NCBI RefSeq assembly: GCF_030817355.1
Contig: NZ_JAUSZH010000001.1
Span: forward strand, 8,159,001-8,223,000
Direction of reading: 5' to 3'
DNA from: Streptomyces sp. V1I1
GTDB taxonomy: Bacteria; Actinomycetota; Actinomycetes; Streptomycetales; Streptomycetaceae
DNA: 64,000 bases
Position numbers and translations under genes: made by a program. Positions within the stretch are counted from its first letter, which is position 1. Every line of letters starts with the position of its first letter. Below are positions 1 to 8,000 of this stretch, piece by piece. Below the pieces are notes generated by a model that saw nothing but the letters and a program-made list of their open reading frames with translations, did not search any database and was not told the origin of the DNA.

Positions 1-1017
1 ATCGAGGGTGAAGTAGCGCAGGGCGGTGAACTGGGCCTCGATGCGATTCAGCCACGAGGAGTTCGTCGGGGTGTAGGCGATCTCGACGTTGTTGGCCTGG
101 GCCCAGTCCGCCACGCGGCGGCACCGCTTGGTGGTCAGGTGCGGGGAGTAGTTGTCGCACACGATCGCCAGGCGGACCGTCGGCGGGTAGAGGGTCCGCA
201 GGTAGCGGCAGAACTCCAGGAACTTCGACCGGGTCTTGGTCTTCTTGATGTGTCCGTAGAGCTTGTCCTTGGCGAGGTCGTAGGCGGCGAACAGATGCCG
301 CACCCCGTGCGGGCGGGTGTAGGTCGCCCGTCGGCGGGGCCGGGGTTCACGGTCTCGGTCCTTGTGTTTGCCGCCGCGTTCGGCCCACTGACGGCCCGGA
401 TGTGGCTGGAGGTTCAGCGGCCCGAACTCGTCCAGGCATAAGACCACCTCCGGCTCGCCTTCTTCAGGTATGACCTCGCCGTCGGCGATCGCGTAGAGAT
501 GTTCGACGCGCGCCTTCTTGGCCGCGTAGTCCGGGTCGCGGGAGGTCTTCCAGGTCTTCACGCGTTGAAAGGAGACGCCTTCCTCGCGGAGCAGGATGCG
601 CAGGCCCTCGTGGCTGATGTCGTCGACCACCCCCTCTGCGACCAGGAAGTCCGCCAGCTTGGTCAGGCTCCAGGTCGAGAACGGCAGGCCGTGTTCAGCC
701 GGCTGGGACTTGGCGATCTTCTTGACCTCGCGGCGTTCGGTAAGGCTGAAGGTCTTCGGCCGGCCGCCTTTGTACTTCGGGTAGAGGGAGCCGAAGCCGT
801 CAGTGTTGAAGTTATGGATGACGTCCCGGACCCGGTCGGTGCTGGTGAACGTCACTTCGGCAATCTTCGCCACGGTCATGCCCTGCGCGGACAGCAGCAC
901 CATCTGCGCCCGCCGCCAGGTCACCACCGAACCGGTACCGCGGCGGATGATCCGCAGCAGCCGCCTGCCCTCGTCATCATCGATCTCACGGACACGTACT
1001 CGTTCTGCCACCAGCAC
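1..1017 (-). CDS. IS630-family transposase, C-terminus cut by the window edge
   Basis: A 339-codon frame runs without a stop from GTG 1017 off the left edge. The first ~110 residues form a helix-turn-helix/winged-helix DNA-binding region (TVAKIAEVTFTSTDRVRDVI). The rest is a DDE integrase fold: first Asp in VVLCLDEFGP, second in AIVCDNYSPH, Glu in NRIEAQFTAL just before the edge. This order and the NYSPH/SSWLNRIEAQF signatures are those of IS630/Tc1-mariner transposases, which cut and paste at TA sites. A GTG six codons upstream (1035) is also possible; an in-frame TAA lies just before it. The catalytic triad looks intact, so this copy could be active, but the left end of the element is outside the window. 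Confidence 0.9.
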   Translation of the reverse strand, partial: MLVAERVRVREIDDDEGRRLLRIIRRGTGSVVTWRRAQMVLLSAQGMTVAKIAEVTFTSTDRVRDVIHNFNTDGFGSLYPKYKGGRPKTFSLTERREVKKIAKSQPAEHGLPFSTWSLTKLADFLVAEGVVDDISHEGLRILLREEGVSFQRVKTWKTSRDPDYAAKKARVEHLYAIADGEVIPEEGEPEVVLCLDEFGPLNLQPHPGRQWAERGGKHKDRDREPRPRRRATYTRPHGVRHLFAAYDLAKDKLYGHIKKTKTRSKFLEFCRYLRTLYPPTVRLAIVCDNYSPHLTTKRCRRVADWAQANNVEIAYTPTNSSWLNRIEAQFTALRYFTLD

Positions 1018-1047
1018 AGTTTCTCTGCCTCGCACTACCGGCAGTGC

Positions 1048-1380
1048 TTATTCCGCAGGAGTGCCCACCCGTAGGCGGTTGCCGTCAGGATCACGCAGCT
1101 CAATCTCGCGTGCCCATGGAGCGTCCTTCGCTCGGACACCGAACTCCCCCGCGATGGCATCGACTTCACGGACGCGGAGGTAGATCAACGTGTCGGGACG
1201 GGCGTCGCCTTTGTGCTCTGACAAGAACAACCTGACCCTGCCACGGGCCACCTCCACGAACGCGGGAAGCCCCGGCTCAAAGCGATGTTCCCACTGCTGG
1301 GTGAAGCCCAGACGGCCGTACCACGCGACCGCCGCAGCAGCGTCCTCGACGTGAAGAATTGGAATGACTTCCTCGTCCAT
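1048..1380 (-). CDS. Glyoxalase/bleomycin-resistance (VOC) family protein
   Basis: A 110-residue protein starting MDEEVIPILHVEDAAAAVAW, the usual first beta-alpha unit of single VOC modules (glyoxalase, bleomycin-binding, dioxygenase superfamily). Other family marks are the YGRLGFTQQW segment and the C-terminal strand ending ELRDPDGNRLRV, which carries the position often used for metal or ligand contact. The length matches small bleomycin-resistance-like proteins, which sequester a drug as a dimer, but the substrate cannot be told from sequence. I chose the internal ATG at 1380; an upstream start would add 11 residues unlike the family. It stands alone beside the IS630 copy. Confidence 0.75.
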   Translation of the reverse strand: MDEEVIPILHVEDAAAAVAWYGRLGFTQQWEHRFEPGLPAFVEVARGRVRLFLSEHKGDARPDTLIYLRVREVDAIAGEFGVRAKDAPWAREIELRDPDGNRLRVGTPAE

Positions 1381-1861
1381 GTGGCCCATCGTCCCAGACG
1401 ACGGACAGGGCAAACGTTGCGTGATGCGGCACTAGGACGGCGAGGACTGCGATGCCGATGATGAGGGGGATCATGCTCCTCCGATGAGCGCAGGGTCTCG
1501 AGCAGAACGCTGACTTCTGTCAGTACACCAGGAGCGGCACCGCTTCCCGTGCCCGATCCCGCGTACGACCCTCAGATTCTGGCGCACGCCCTTGGCGAGG
1601 GCCACGGGAGGTCCCGGTGACGAGTGGGCTGACGCAACTTGGCGTGCAGACCGCTGAGTTCACATCTCGCCGCTGCTGGCCTGACGGCTTGTCGGGTGGA
1701 GGCGAGGCGGGGATATGCTGCGTTCGGCTCCGGATCTTGTGTGACCGCTGCAGGGTCTGCGGCCCGTGGTCCGGCGCGAGTAGAGACGTTTGTGAGCGCC
1801 CTGCCGGGAGTCTCCTCCACGACGGTGGCCGCTCCTCCTTGACCACGGCTTCGGAGGCTTC
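1381..1861. other. Intergenic, no convincing gene
   Basis: About 480 bases with no frame showing a recognisable domain. It holds the upstream regions of the VOC gene and of the P450 at 1862. A GGAGG-like site lies seven bases before the P450 start. Confidence 0.5.
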
Positions 1862-3292
1862 GTGACCACCCCGCGCCCAGCAGTTTCTCCCGACGACTCC
1901 GCAGTGGCACCGCCCCCTGGCTGTCCCGCGCACGGCATGAGTCCCGAGGGGATACGCCGGCTGTACGGGCCCGAGGCGGAGGCCAACCCCCGGGGGCTGT
2001 ACGAGCAGCTGCGTCAGCAGCACGGTGCCGTCGCGCCGGTACTGCTGCATGGTGACCACCCCGCGTGGCTGGTCCTCGGACACCGGGAGAACCTCGAGGT
2101 CATGCGGACCCCGTCGCTGTTCTCCCGCGACTCGCGCCGCTGGACGCCGTTTGTGCAGGAGAAGGTGGCGGCCGACTCCCCGTTGATCCCCATGGTGGGA
2201 TGGCAGCCGCTGTGCGTCTTCGCCGACGGTGACGAGCACGCCCGTCTCCGCGCCGCGGTCACCGAAAGCCTTGGGCAGTTCAATCGCCAGGGCGTGCGCC
2301 GCTATGTAACCCGCTACACCAAGCAGTTGGTCGCGGCCTTCGAGGCGACCGGGCAAGCCGACCTGATCCGGGACTACGCCGAGCGGCTGCCGATGCTGGT
2401 GATGACCCAGCTCATGGGAATGCCTGAGGAGGGCGGCCCGCGTCTGGTCGAGGCCACCCTGGACCTGATGAAGGGCACCGAAACGGCCCTGGCCAGCAAC
2501 GAATACGTCACCGAGACGCTACGCAAGCACGTGAAGCGCAAGTCGAAGAAGCCCGGGCGCGACCTGACATCCCAGCTGCTAGGCCATGAGTCCGACCTCG
2601 ACGAGGACGAGGTCGTCGAACATCTGCGGCTGATCCTTGTCGCCGCGAATGAGACCACGGTCAACCTGATCGCCAATACCCTTCGCCTCTTGCTGACCGA
2701 CCGTCGCTTCCGAGCGAGTCTTTCCGGCGGCCAGATGACGCTGCCCGACGCACTGGAGCAGGTGCTGTGGGACGCCCCGCCCCTCTCGGTGATCCCGGGC
2801 CGGTGGGCCACGGGCGACACCAAGCTGGCTGGTAAACAGATCAGGGCCGGCGACATGCTGCTCCTCGGATTGGCCGCCGGCAACGTCGACCCCGACATCC
2901 GGCCCGACCTGTCGGCCCCCGTACACGGCAACCGGTCCCACCTCTCCTTCAGCTCTGGCCCACACGAGTGCCCCGGCCAGGACATCGGCCGCGCCATTGC
3001 GGACACGGGCATCGACACTCTGCTGACGCTGCTCCCCGGCCTCGAACTCGCGGTACCAGCCTCCGAGTTGAAGACGAGCGCCGCCTGGCTGTCCGAGCGT
3101 GTGTACTCCCTGCCCGTGCGGTTCAAGCCGCAGTCGTCGAGCGGCACCGGGCAGCGTGTCGCAGCGGACGCACCGCCGAAGTCGCAGCCGCTGCCTGACA
3201 CAGCTCCCGTTTCCACCCCGATCGCGGAGCCTGCCCCGCTACCCGCCGCAGCGGACCGCCGCTGGTGGAGTTCGTGGGTTTTCTGGCGTTGA
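1862..3292 (+). CDS. Cytochrome P450, CYP157-like, without the ExxR motif
   Basis: A 476-residue P450 of the bacterial soluble type, expected to bind haem and accept electrons from a ferredoxin. The I-helix oxygen-activation motif is AANETTVNLIAN (near residue 260) and the haem loop is FSSGPHECPGQDIG, with the axial Cys near residue 369. The K-helix, where nearly all P450s have ExxR, reads EQVLW (near residue 299): Glu is present, Arg is not. Loss of ExxR with an EQxLW-type sequence is known for the Streptomyces CYP157 family, usually found in conservon operons (sensor kinase, roadblock protein, DUF742, GTPase, P450). No conservon genes are present here. The Pro/Ala-rich tail (~60 residues) ends DRRWWSSWVFWR only a few bases from the IS200/IS605 right end. 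GTG start with cggagg seven bases upstream. Substrate unknown. Confidence 0.88.
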   Translation: MTTPRPAVSPDDSAVAPPPGCPAHGMSPEGIRRLYGPEAEANPRGLYEQLRQQHGAVAPVLLHGDHPAWLVLGHRENLEVMRTPSLFSRDSRRWTPFVQEKVAADSPLIPMVGWQPLCVFADGDEHARLRAAVTESLGQFNRQGVRRYVTRYTKQLVAAFEATGQADLIRDYAERLPMLVMTQLMGMPEEGGPRLVEATLDLMKGTETALASNEYVTETLRKHVKRKSKKPGRDLTSQLLGHESDLDEDEVVEHLRLILVAANETTVNLIANTLRLLLTDRRFRASLSGGQMTLPDALEQVLWDAPPLSVIPGRWATGDTKLAGKQIRAGDMLLLGLAAGNVDPDIRPDLSAPVHGNRSHLSFSSGPHECPGQDIGRAIADTGIDTLLTLLPGLELAVPASELKTSAAWLSERVYSLPVRFKPQSSSGTGQRVAADAPPKSQPLPDTAPVSTPIAEPAPLPAAADRRWWSSWVFWR

Positions 3293-3295
3293 CTC

Positions 3296-3450
3296 CCGCT
3301 CCCCGCCCTAGAGGGCAGGGATTCCTACCACGGTCGGCTGACCGTCTCGGTGGGTTCCTGCTTCAACGCGCTGTGCCGGTACGAGTACCGGTCTTACCTG
3401 CGCTCGACAGGCTGACACCGCCAGTCCGGCGGCCTTGGCGACGTTGACCG
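3296..3450 (-). ncRNA. Predicted omega (reRNA) guide-RNA region of the tnpB element
   Basis: TnpB nucleases use an RNA made from the 3' end of tnpB and the right end of the element, with the guide copied from flanking DNA. By position that RNA would be on the minus strand and end at the hairpin 3298-3320. Its guide would continue into the last bases of the P450 gene (below 3296). This is inferred from family architecture only; the scaffold limits are not defined. Confidence 0.3.
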
Positions 3451-4525
3451 CCGCGTTGATGTCCCGGTCGAGGACGGCCCCGCACGCCTCACACGTCCAG
3501 ATGCGGACGTGCAGGGGCTTGGGGCCGTCCTTGACGCCGCAGGCCGAGCAGACCTGAGAGGTCGGCTCGAAGCGTCCGATGCGGTGGAAGGTGCGGCCGA
3601 ACTTGGCGGCCTTGTATTCCAGCATCGCGACGAACGCTGACCATCCGGCGTCGTGCACGGACTTGGCCAGGCGCGTGCGGGCGAGTCCCTTCACCGCCAG
3701 GCCCTCCACCGCGACCGCTTGGTTGTCGCGGATCAGCTTGGTGGAGAGCTGGTGGTGGAACTCGCGCCGCGCGTCGGCCACCTGTGCGTGAGCACAGGCG
3801 ACCTTGACCCTGGCCGTGCCCCTGTTTCTCGATCCCTCGGCCTTGCGGCTGAGGGCTTGCTGTGTGCGCTTGAGCTTCTTCTCCGCCCGGCGCAGGAAGC
3901 GCGGAGCGTCGATCTTCGTACCGTCCGAGAGGACCGCGAAGTGCCCCAAGCCGAGGCCGATACCGACGACCTGTCCGGTCTCCGGCAGCGTCTCAGGGTC
4001 GGTCTCGACGACGAATGAGGCGAAGTACCTACCGGCCGCGTCCTTGATCACGGTCACCGTAGACGGGGCCGAGGGGAGATTGCGGGACCACTTGACCCGT
4101 ACGTTGCCGATCTTCGGCAGGGACAGGTCAGCACCGGTCGTGACCTTCCAGCGGGCGTTGGCGGTGAACCGTACAGCCTGCCGGTTGTCCTTGCGGCTCT
4201 TGAACCGGGGTGCGCCCATGCGGGGGCGCTTGCCCTTGAGTCCGTCGAAGAAGTTCCGGTAGGCGGTGTCCAGGTCCCGGAGAGACTGCTGCAACACCAC
4301 AGCGGACACTTCGCCGAGCCAGGCGCGTTCCTCGGTCTTCTTCGCCTCGGTGATCAGCAGCTTGGACAGGTCCCCGGTCTTCGGGAACGCCTCGCCGCCT
4401 GCGCGTGCGGTCTCACGGGCGCGGAGCGCGTCGTTGTAGACCACCCGCGCACACCCGAACGCCCTTGCCAGCGCGGAACGCTGAGGCCCGTTCGGGTACA
4501 GGCGGAAGCTGTACCTCAACTGCAT
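3308..4525 (-). CDS. tnpB: TnpB, RuvC-like RNA-guided nuclease with a mutated first catalytic Asp
   Basis: About 405 residues starting MQLRYSFRLYPNGPQRSALA, the typical TnpB N-terminus (helix-turn-helix OrfB). The C-terminal zinc ribbon (CSACGVKDG, then CEACGAVLDRDIN) and the RuvC-III Asp in DRDINAAVNV are present, as is the RuvC-II Glu in AVAVEGLAVKGL. RuvC-I reads VVGIGLGLGHFAVLSDG where the family has GIDLG: the codon at 3956-3958 is GGC instead of GAC, so residue ~190 is Gly. This is one transition away from the active residue and should abolish DNA cleavage. The rest of the protein is full length and undamaged. GTG 4534 would add three residues. It is divergent from an apparently intact tnpA. 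Confidence 0.9.
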   Translation of the reverse strand: MQLRYSFRLYPNGPQRSALARAFGCARVVYNDALRARETARAGGEAFPKTGDLSKLLITEAKKTEERAWLGEVSAVVLQQSLRDLDTAYRNFFDGLKGKRPRMGAPRFKSRKDNRQAVRFTANARWKVTTGADLSLPKIGNVRVKWSRNLPSAPSTVTVIKDAAGRYFASFVVETDPETLPETGQVVGIGLGLGHFAVLSDGTKIDAPRFLRRAEKKLKRTQQALSRKAEGSRNRGTARVKVACAHAQVADARREFHHQLSTKLIRDNQAVAVEGLAVKGLARTRLAKSVHDAGWSAFVAMLEYKAAKFGRTFHRIGRFEPTSQVCSACGVKDGPKPLHVRIWTCEACGAVLDRDINAAVNVAKAAGLAVSACRAQVRPVLVPAQRVEAGTHRDGQPTVVGIPAL

Positions 4526-4551
4526 GTCGATCACCGTACTGCAGTTGGCTT

Positions 4552-4968
4552 ATGGCTGAGCATCAGAACATTCGCACTGGCCGGCACTGCGCTTTCGTCC
4601 TTCACGCGCATTTGGTTTTCGTGACGAAGTACCGGCACAAAGTCTTCAAGGACGCGCACCTGACGCGCATGGAGGAGATCATGCGCTCGGTCTGCGAGGA
4701 CTTCGAGTGTGAGCTGGTCGAGTTCAACGGGGAGAAGAACCACGTGCACCTCTTGGTGAACTTCCCACCGAAGGTGGCCCTGTCCAAGCTGGTCAACTCC
4801 CTCAAGGGCGTCTCTTCGCGCCGGATGCGCCAGGAGTTCCCGGACCTCGTACGGCACTACTGGAGCGCCCAGCGTCTGTGGTCGGGCTCGTACTTCGCCG
4901 GTTCGGTCGGCGGGGCTCCGCTGTCGATAGTCCGTCGGTACATCGAGCGGCAGAATCGTCCGCTCTGA
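4552..4968 (+). CDS. tnpA: TnpA, IS200/IS605 Y1 HUH transposase
   Basis: A 138-residue single-domain HUH transposase. The metal-binding HUH motif is NHVHLLVNFPP and the catalytic Tyr is in IVRRYIERQ near the C-terminus. The N-terminal strand FVLHAHLVFVTKYRHKVF is the usual IS200 signature. The protein cuts and joins single-stranded DNA at the hairpin ends of the element and acts as a dimer. Length and motifs agree with active family members. ATG 4552 is chosen because the family starts a few residues before this strand. It probably mobilises the surrounding element whatever the state of TnpB. Confidence 0.92.
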   Translation: MAEHQNIRTGRHCAFVLHAHLVFVTKYRHKVFKDAHLTRMEEIMRSVCEDFECELVEFNGEKNHVHLLVNFPPKVALSKLVNSLKGVSSRRMRQEFPDLVRHYWSAQRLWSGSYFAGSVGGAPLSIVRRYIERQNRPL

Positions 4969-5172
4969 AGCGCGGGTCAGAGCAGTTCTCAGAATCGGTT
5001 CACCACCGGGCTATGCACTGCGATTAGTCCCGGTAGCAGGTCGACGTCTCAGGTGCCGTCATCCCGCGTGGAAGCGTCCTTGTGCGCGGTGCTGCGGGTT
5101 CCGAGCCAGCTGTGACAGAACGGCGTCACCCGGCACGGTTTTCGCCGGGGCGTTTCTGGTGAGGCCGATAGA

Positions 5173-5220
5173 GGGCCGTCCGCTCCGAGGAGACCCGGTT
5201 CTCCCAGGTGCGGACGGCCC
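5173..5220 (+). terminator. Stem-loop, terminator-like
   Basis: GGGCCGTCCGC (5173-5183) pairs perfectly with GCGGACGGCCC (5210-5220) over a 26-base loop. It lies between tnpA and the P450 at 5405, in an otherwise gene-free stretch (4969-5404) that also holds the presumed left end of the IS. No U-tract follows, as is common in Streptomyces. Confidence 0.45.
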
Positions 5221-5404
5221 TTCGCGCTGCCGTGCTGGGCAGTTGCTCATTGGAACGCGGGTGAGCCGTGGGTACGATGCGCCGTAGTTGATCAGTCGGG
5301 CAGTCCTCCCCGACCACAGCACCACTTCGCAGACCACTCGATGCAGGCCGGATCCCCCTCCACGCGGGGCCTGGCGCAGAGCACCGCCTCGCGAAAGGAC
5401 TCCC

Positions 5405-6745
5405 GTGTCAGCTGAGTTGGCGGCGATACCCCGCGCCCCGGGCGGCATACCGCTCCTCGGGCACGTCTTGAAGCTTCAGAGCGACCCGCTCTCCTTCGTC
5501 CGCTCCCTTCGGGAGACGGGCGAGCTGGTCCGGGTCGACATCGGCACGATGCCGATCTACCTGGCCACCAGCGCCTCCCTGATCAACGACGTCATGGTGA
5601 CGCAAGGCCGGCACTTCGAGAAGGGGCGGCTCTTCGACCGCGTCCGCCCGCTGGTCGGCAACGGACTCGCGACGGCCGGCGGCGAAGTCCACCGCCGCCA
5701 TCGCCGCCTGATACAGCCCATGTTCCACAAGGTGCGCATCGCCGGATACGCCGAGGTGATGAGCGAGCGGGCCCGCGCGCTGGCCGACTCCTGGACGGCC
5801 GGGCAGCGCATCGCCGTGGACCAGGTCATGGGCGAGTTCGCCATCGAGACGCTGGCGGCGACCCTCTTCTCCGCGGACATCGGGCGGCCGGCCGTGGAGG
5901 CGGTGCGCCGGGATCTGCCGATCATTCTGAAGAACATGCTGGTGCGGGCGGCATCGCCGAAGATTCTCGACAGGCTGCCGATCTGGCGATCGTTCGACCG
6001 GGCCGTCGCGAGCATGCGCCAGGTCATCGACCAGGTGGTCGCCACCACACGCGAGTCAGGGCAGACCGACCGGGCGGACCTGCTGTCCGTACTGCTCGCC
6101 GCGCGGGACGCGGACACCGGTGAGGCGCTCACCGACGCAGAGGTCAGGGACGAGCTGGTCACGATCCTGTTCGCCGGTACGGAGACCACGGCCTCCACGC
6201 TCAGCTGGGCCTTCCACCATCTCGCCGAGCATCCTGAGGTCGAAAAGCAACTGATGGCCGAGATCGACGAGGTGGTGGGCGACCGCCCCATCGCCTTCGA
6301 CGATGTGCCCCGACTGGCCAGTATCCAGCGCGTGCTGGATGAGGTCATCCGTCTGCACGGGGTGGTGCTGCTGATGCGCCGCACCATCGAGCCGGTCGAG
6401 CTCGGCGGATTCCACATCCCCGCCGGCGTCGAGGTCGCCTTCAGTCTCTACGCCATGCACCGCGATCCGACGCTCTACCCCGAGCCGGACCGCTTCGATC
6501 CTGACCGGTGGCTGCCGGAGCGGCGCGCCAGCCTCCCGCGGGAGGCCGTCATGCCCTTCGGTGCGGGCAACCGGAAGTGCATCGGGGACTCCTTCGCCTG
6601 GACCGAGGCCACCATCGCGCTTGCCACCATCCTCGGGCGCTGGAAGCTGCGCCCCGTGCCCGGCGAGAAGGCTCCCCGGGAATCGGCAGCATCGATGGCC
6701 CACCCCGACCACGTCCCCATGGAAGTCCTGCCCCGGGACGCCTGA
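5405..6745 (+). CDS. Cytochrome P450, terpene-oxidase-like
   Basis: A 446-residue P450 with all standard motifs: proline-rich N-terminus (PRAPGGIPLLGHVLKL), I-helix LFAGTETTAST (near residue 255), K-helix EVIRLHG with ExxR intact (near 312), PERF-type DPDRWLP, and haem loop FGAGNRKCIGDSF with the axial Cys near 391. The N-terminal GIPLLGH motif, length and I-helix resemble Streptomyces sesquiterpene oxidases such as CYP170/CYP183 (albaflavenone and pentalenene oxidases), but no terpene synthase gene lies nearby. GTG 5405 is preferred because gaaagga lies six bases upstream; earlier in-frame codons are not P450-like. No ferredoxin or reductase gene adjoins it. The substrate is unknown. Confidence 0.85.
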   Translation: MSAELAAIPRAPGGIPLLGHVLKLQSDPLSFVRSLRETGELVRVDIGTMPIYLATSASLINDVMVTQGRHFEKGRLFDRVRPLVGNGLATAGGEVHRRHRRLIQPMFHKVRIAGYAEVMSERARALADSWTAGQRIAVDQVMGEFAIETLAATLFSADIGRPAVEAVRRDLPIILKNMLVRAASPKILDRLPIWRSFDRAVASMRQVIDQVVATTRESGQTDRADLLSVLLAARDADTGEALTDAEVRDELVTILFAGTETTASTLSWAFHHLAEHPEVEKQLMAEIDEVVGDRPIAFDDVPRLASIQRVLDEVIRLHGVVLLMRRTIEPVELGGFHIPAGVEVAFSLYAMHRDPTLYPEPDRFDPDRWLPERRASLPREAVMPFGAGNRKCIGDSFAWTEATIALATILGRWKLRPVPGEKAPRESAASMAHPDHVPMEVLPRDA

Positions 6746-7185
6746 CCCACGGTTCGAATTACCGCCGGGCGCTTTCCGGCCGACACCTCCAATGGGCGAG
6801 GGTGATCGGCCGGACTGCATGCGGTCCCATGGTCCTTGGTGTCAGGGCGCTCGCCGGCATTCCGGCGTGCGGGGGCTACTTCCGTCGCAGCGGTGGCAGA
6901 AGTGAGCGCCAGCGGCTGGCTCGGGATTCATCGGTTTCGACAGCCTGCGCTGTCGGCGGAGTGGCGGTGAAGATGGGCTGCGGCGGCCAGCGCGCGTCGC
7001 CGGTGTCAGCCTCGATCGCATCCGCCGCGGCGTCCATCCTCGCCGGGGTGAACCGCACCGGTATCGATTCGGGACACCGTATGCCGCGGACGGAGCCCAC
7101 AGCAGCTCGCGCGACGGCATTCCCAGACGAAGATCCGGAAGGCGTGAGTAGAGCCGTTCCAGGGACGTCTTGACGATCAGCGCCG
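6746..7185. other. Intergenic, no convincing gene
   Basis: About 440 bases between the P450 at 5405-6745 and the converging P450 remnant. Frames on both strands lack recognisable domains. No clear terminator was seen. Confidence 0.4.
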
Positions 7186-7809
7186 TCAGGCGCCGAGCCG
7201 ATGCAGGATACGGTACTCGCCTGCGCCCCAGAGCAGTTGCGGCTGATCAGCAGGATCTGCCATCGCAACGCGAGGGCCCGGGCCGGACAGTTGTGTGTAG
7301 AGGCTGTGGCTGAGCAGAGTCGTGCTGCTGGCCACGCCGATCAGCAGCAGTGGGCGGGTCTGCTGGGCGATGGTGTGAGGTGACAGGTTGGGCCCGTGGT
7401 GAACCATCCACGAGACGACGTCGGGTCCCGATGTCTGCTGCTTTTCCTCCGCCAGCTGCAGCAGGAGCTTGTCCAGACTTCTCGAGGCCTTCTCGGCGTA
7501 CTGCGTGTGCCCGAGCACTTCGGGGACGGTCTGCCCCACGCCGGCGGCGTAGCGCTCGTCCATGCCGAGCAGCCCTTGCATGACCAGGAACGGTACCTCG
7601 CGCGCGAACCGCAGCATGAGGTCACCGCGGCCTGCCGGGGCGAAGAAGTCGATGACCTCATCGCCGATCTGGCCGATGTACTCGTCGGTCCGCCGCCCCA
7701 GTTCGCCCAGAGTCTTCTCCAGGACCATCGCGTCGTCCTTACCGCCAGGGCCAGCCAAAGAGCCGGCCGGAGACCGCTTCTCTGATGCGCCGCCGAGCAT
7801 GGATGACAT
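7186..7809 (-). pseudogene. Cytochrome P450 remnant
   Basis: A 207-residue frame matches only the middle of a P450. The segment DLMLRFAREVPFLVMQGLLG aligns with DLIRDYAERLPMLVMTQLMG of the P450 at 1862, and GPNLSPHTIAQQTRPLLLIG looks like the start of the I-helix region. The substrate-recognition N-terminus, K-helix and haem-binding Cys loop are absent, so it cannot bind haem. It has a plausible ATG (MSSMLGG) with a ggag sequence upstream, but this probably arose after truncation. Its likeness to the conservon-type P450 suggests a common origin for both. Confidence 0.6.
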
Positions 7810-8000
7810 GGAAACTCCGAGGTGCGAGGGCGGGGGACAGGAGCGGGCCTCGATCAAGGGGCAGGCGCCACCGCGTCGGCGGCGAACCCCGGCCAATGGT
7901 GGACTGAGACGGGGGGAGACACGATCACGACATGTGTTCGAGTGGGCCATCCGGTCGTTCCGGGAGGTTCCCGCGCCGTTCGGAGAGGGGAGGGGCGATC

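Larger units (their letters stand above)
3296..5050. mobile_element. IS200/IS605-family element with divergent tnpA and tnpB
   Basis: Divergent tnpA (4552-4968) and tnpB (3308-4525) with 26 bases between them is the IS605 layout. The tnpB-side end has an imperfect hairpin (about 3298-3320, loop TAGA flanked by GCCC and GGGC) overlapping the tnpB stop codon, as expected of the right end recognised by the Y1 transposase. On the tnpA side ACCGGG and CCCGGT (5010-5033) could form the left-end hairpin; that boundary is a guess. These elements move as single-stranded circles, so no target duplication is expected. Confidence 0.7.

Noticed and set aside
499..1074. Long plus-strand frame opposite the IS630 transposase
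   Set aside because: It lies wholly antisense to a frame with a full DDE signature and has no domain of its own.
6056..6820. Long minus-strand frame across the second P450 gene
   Set aside because: High-GC antisense shadow of the P450; the composition is Arg/Gly/Pro-rich with no motif.
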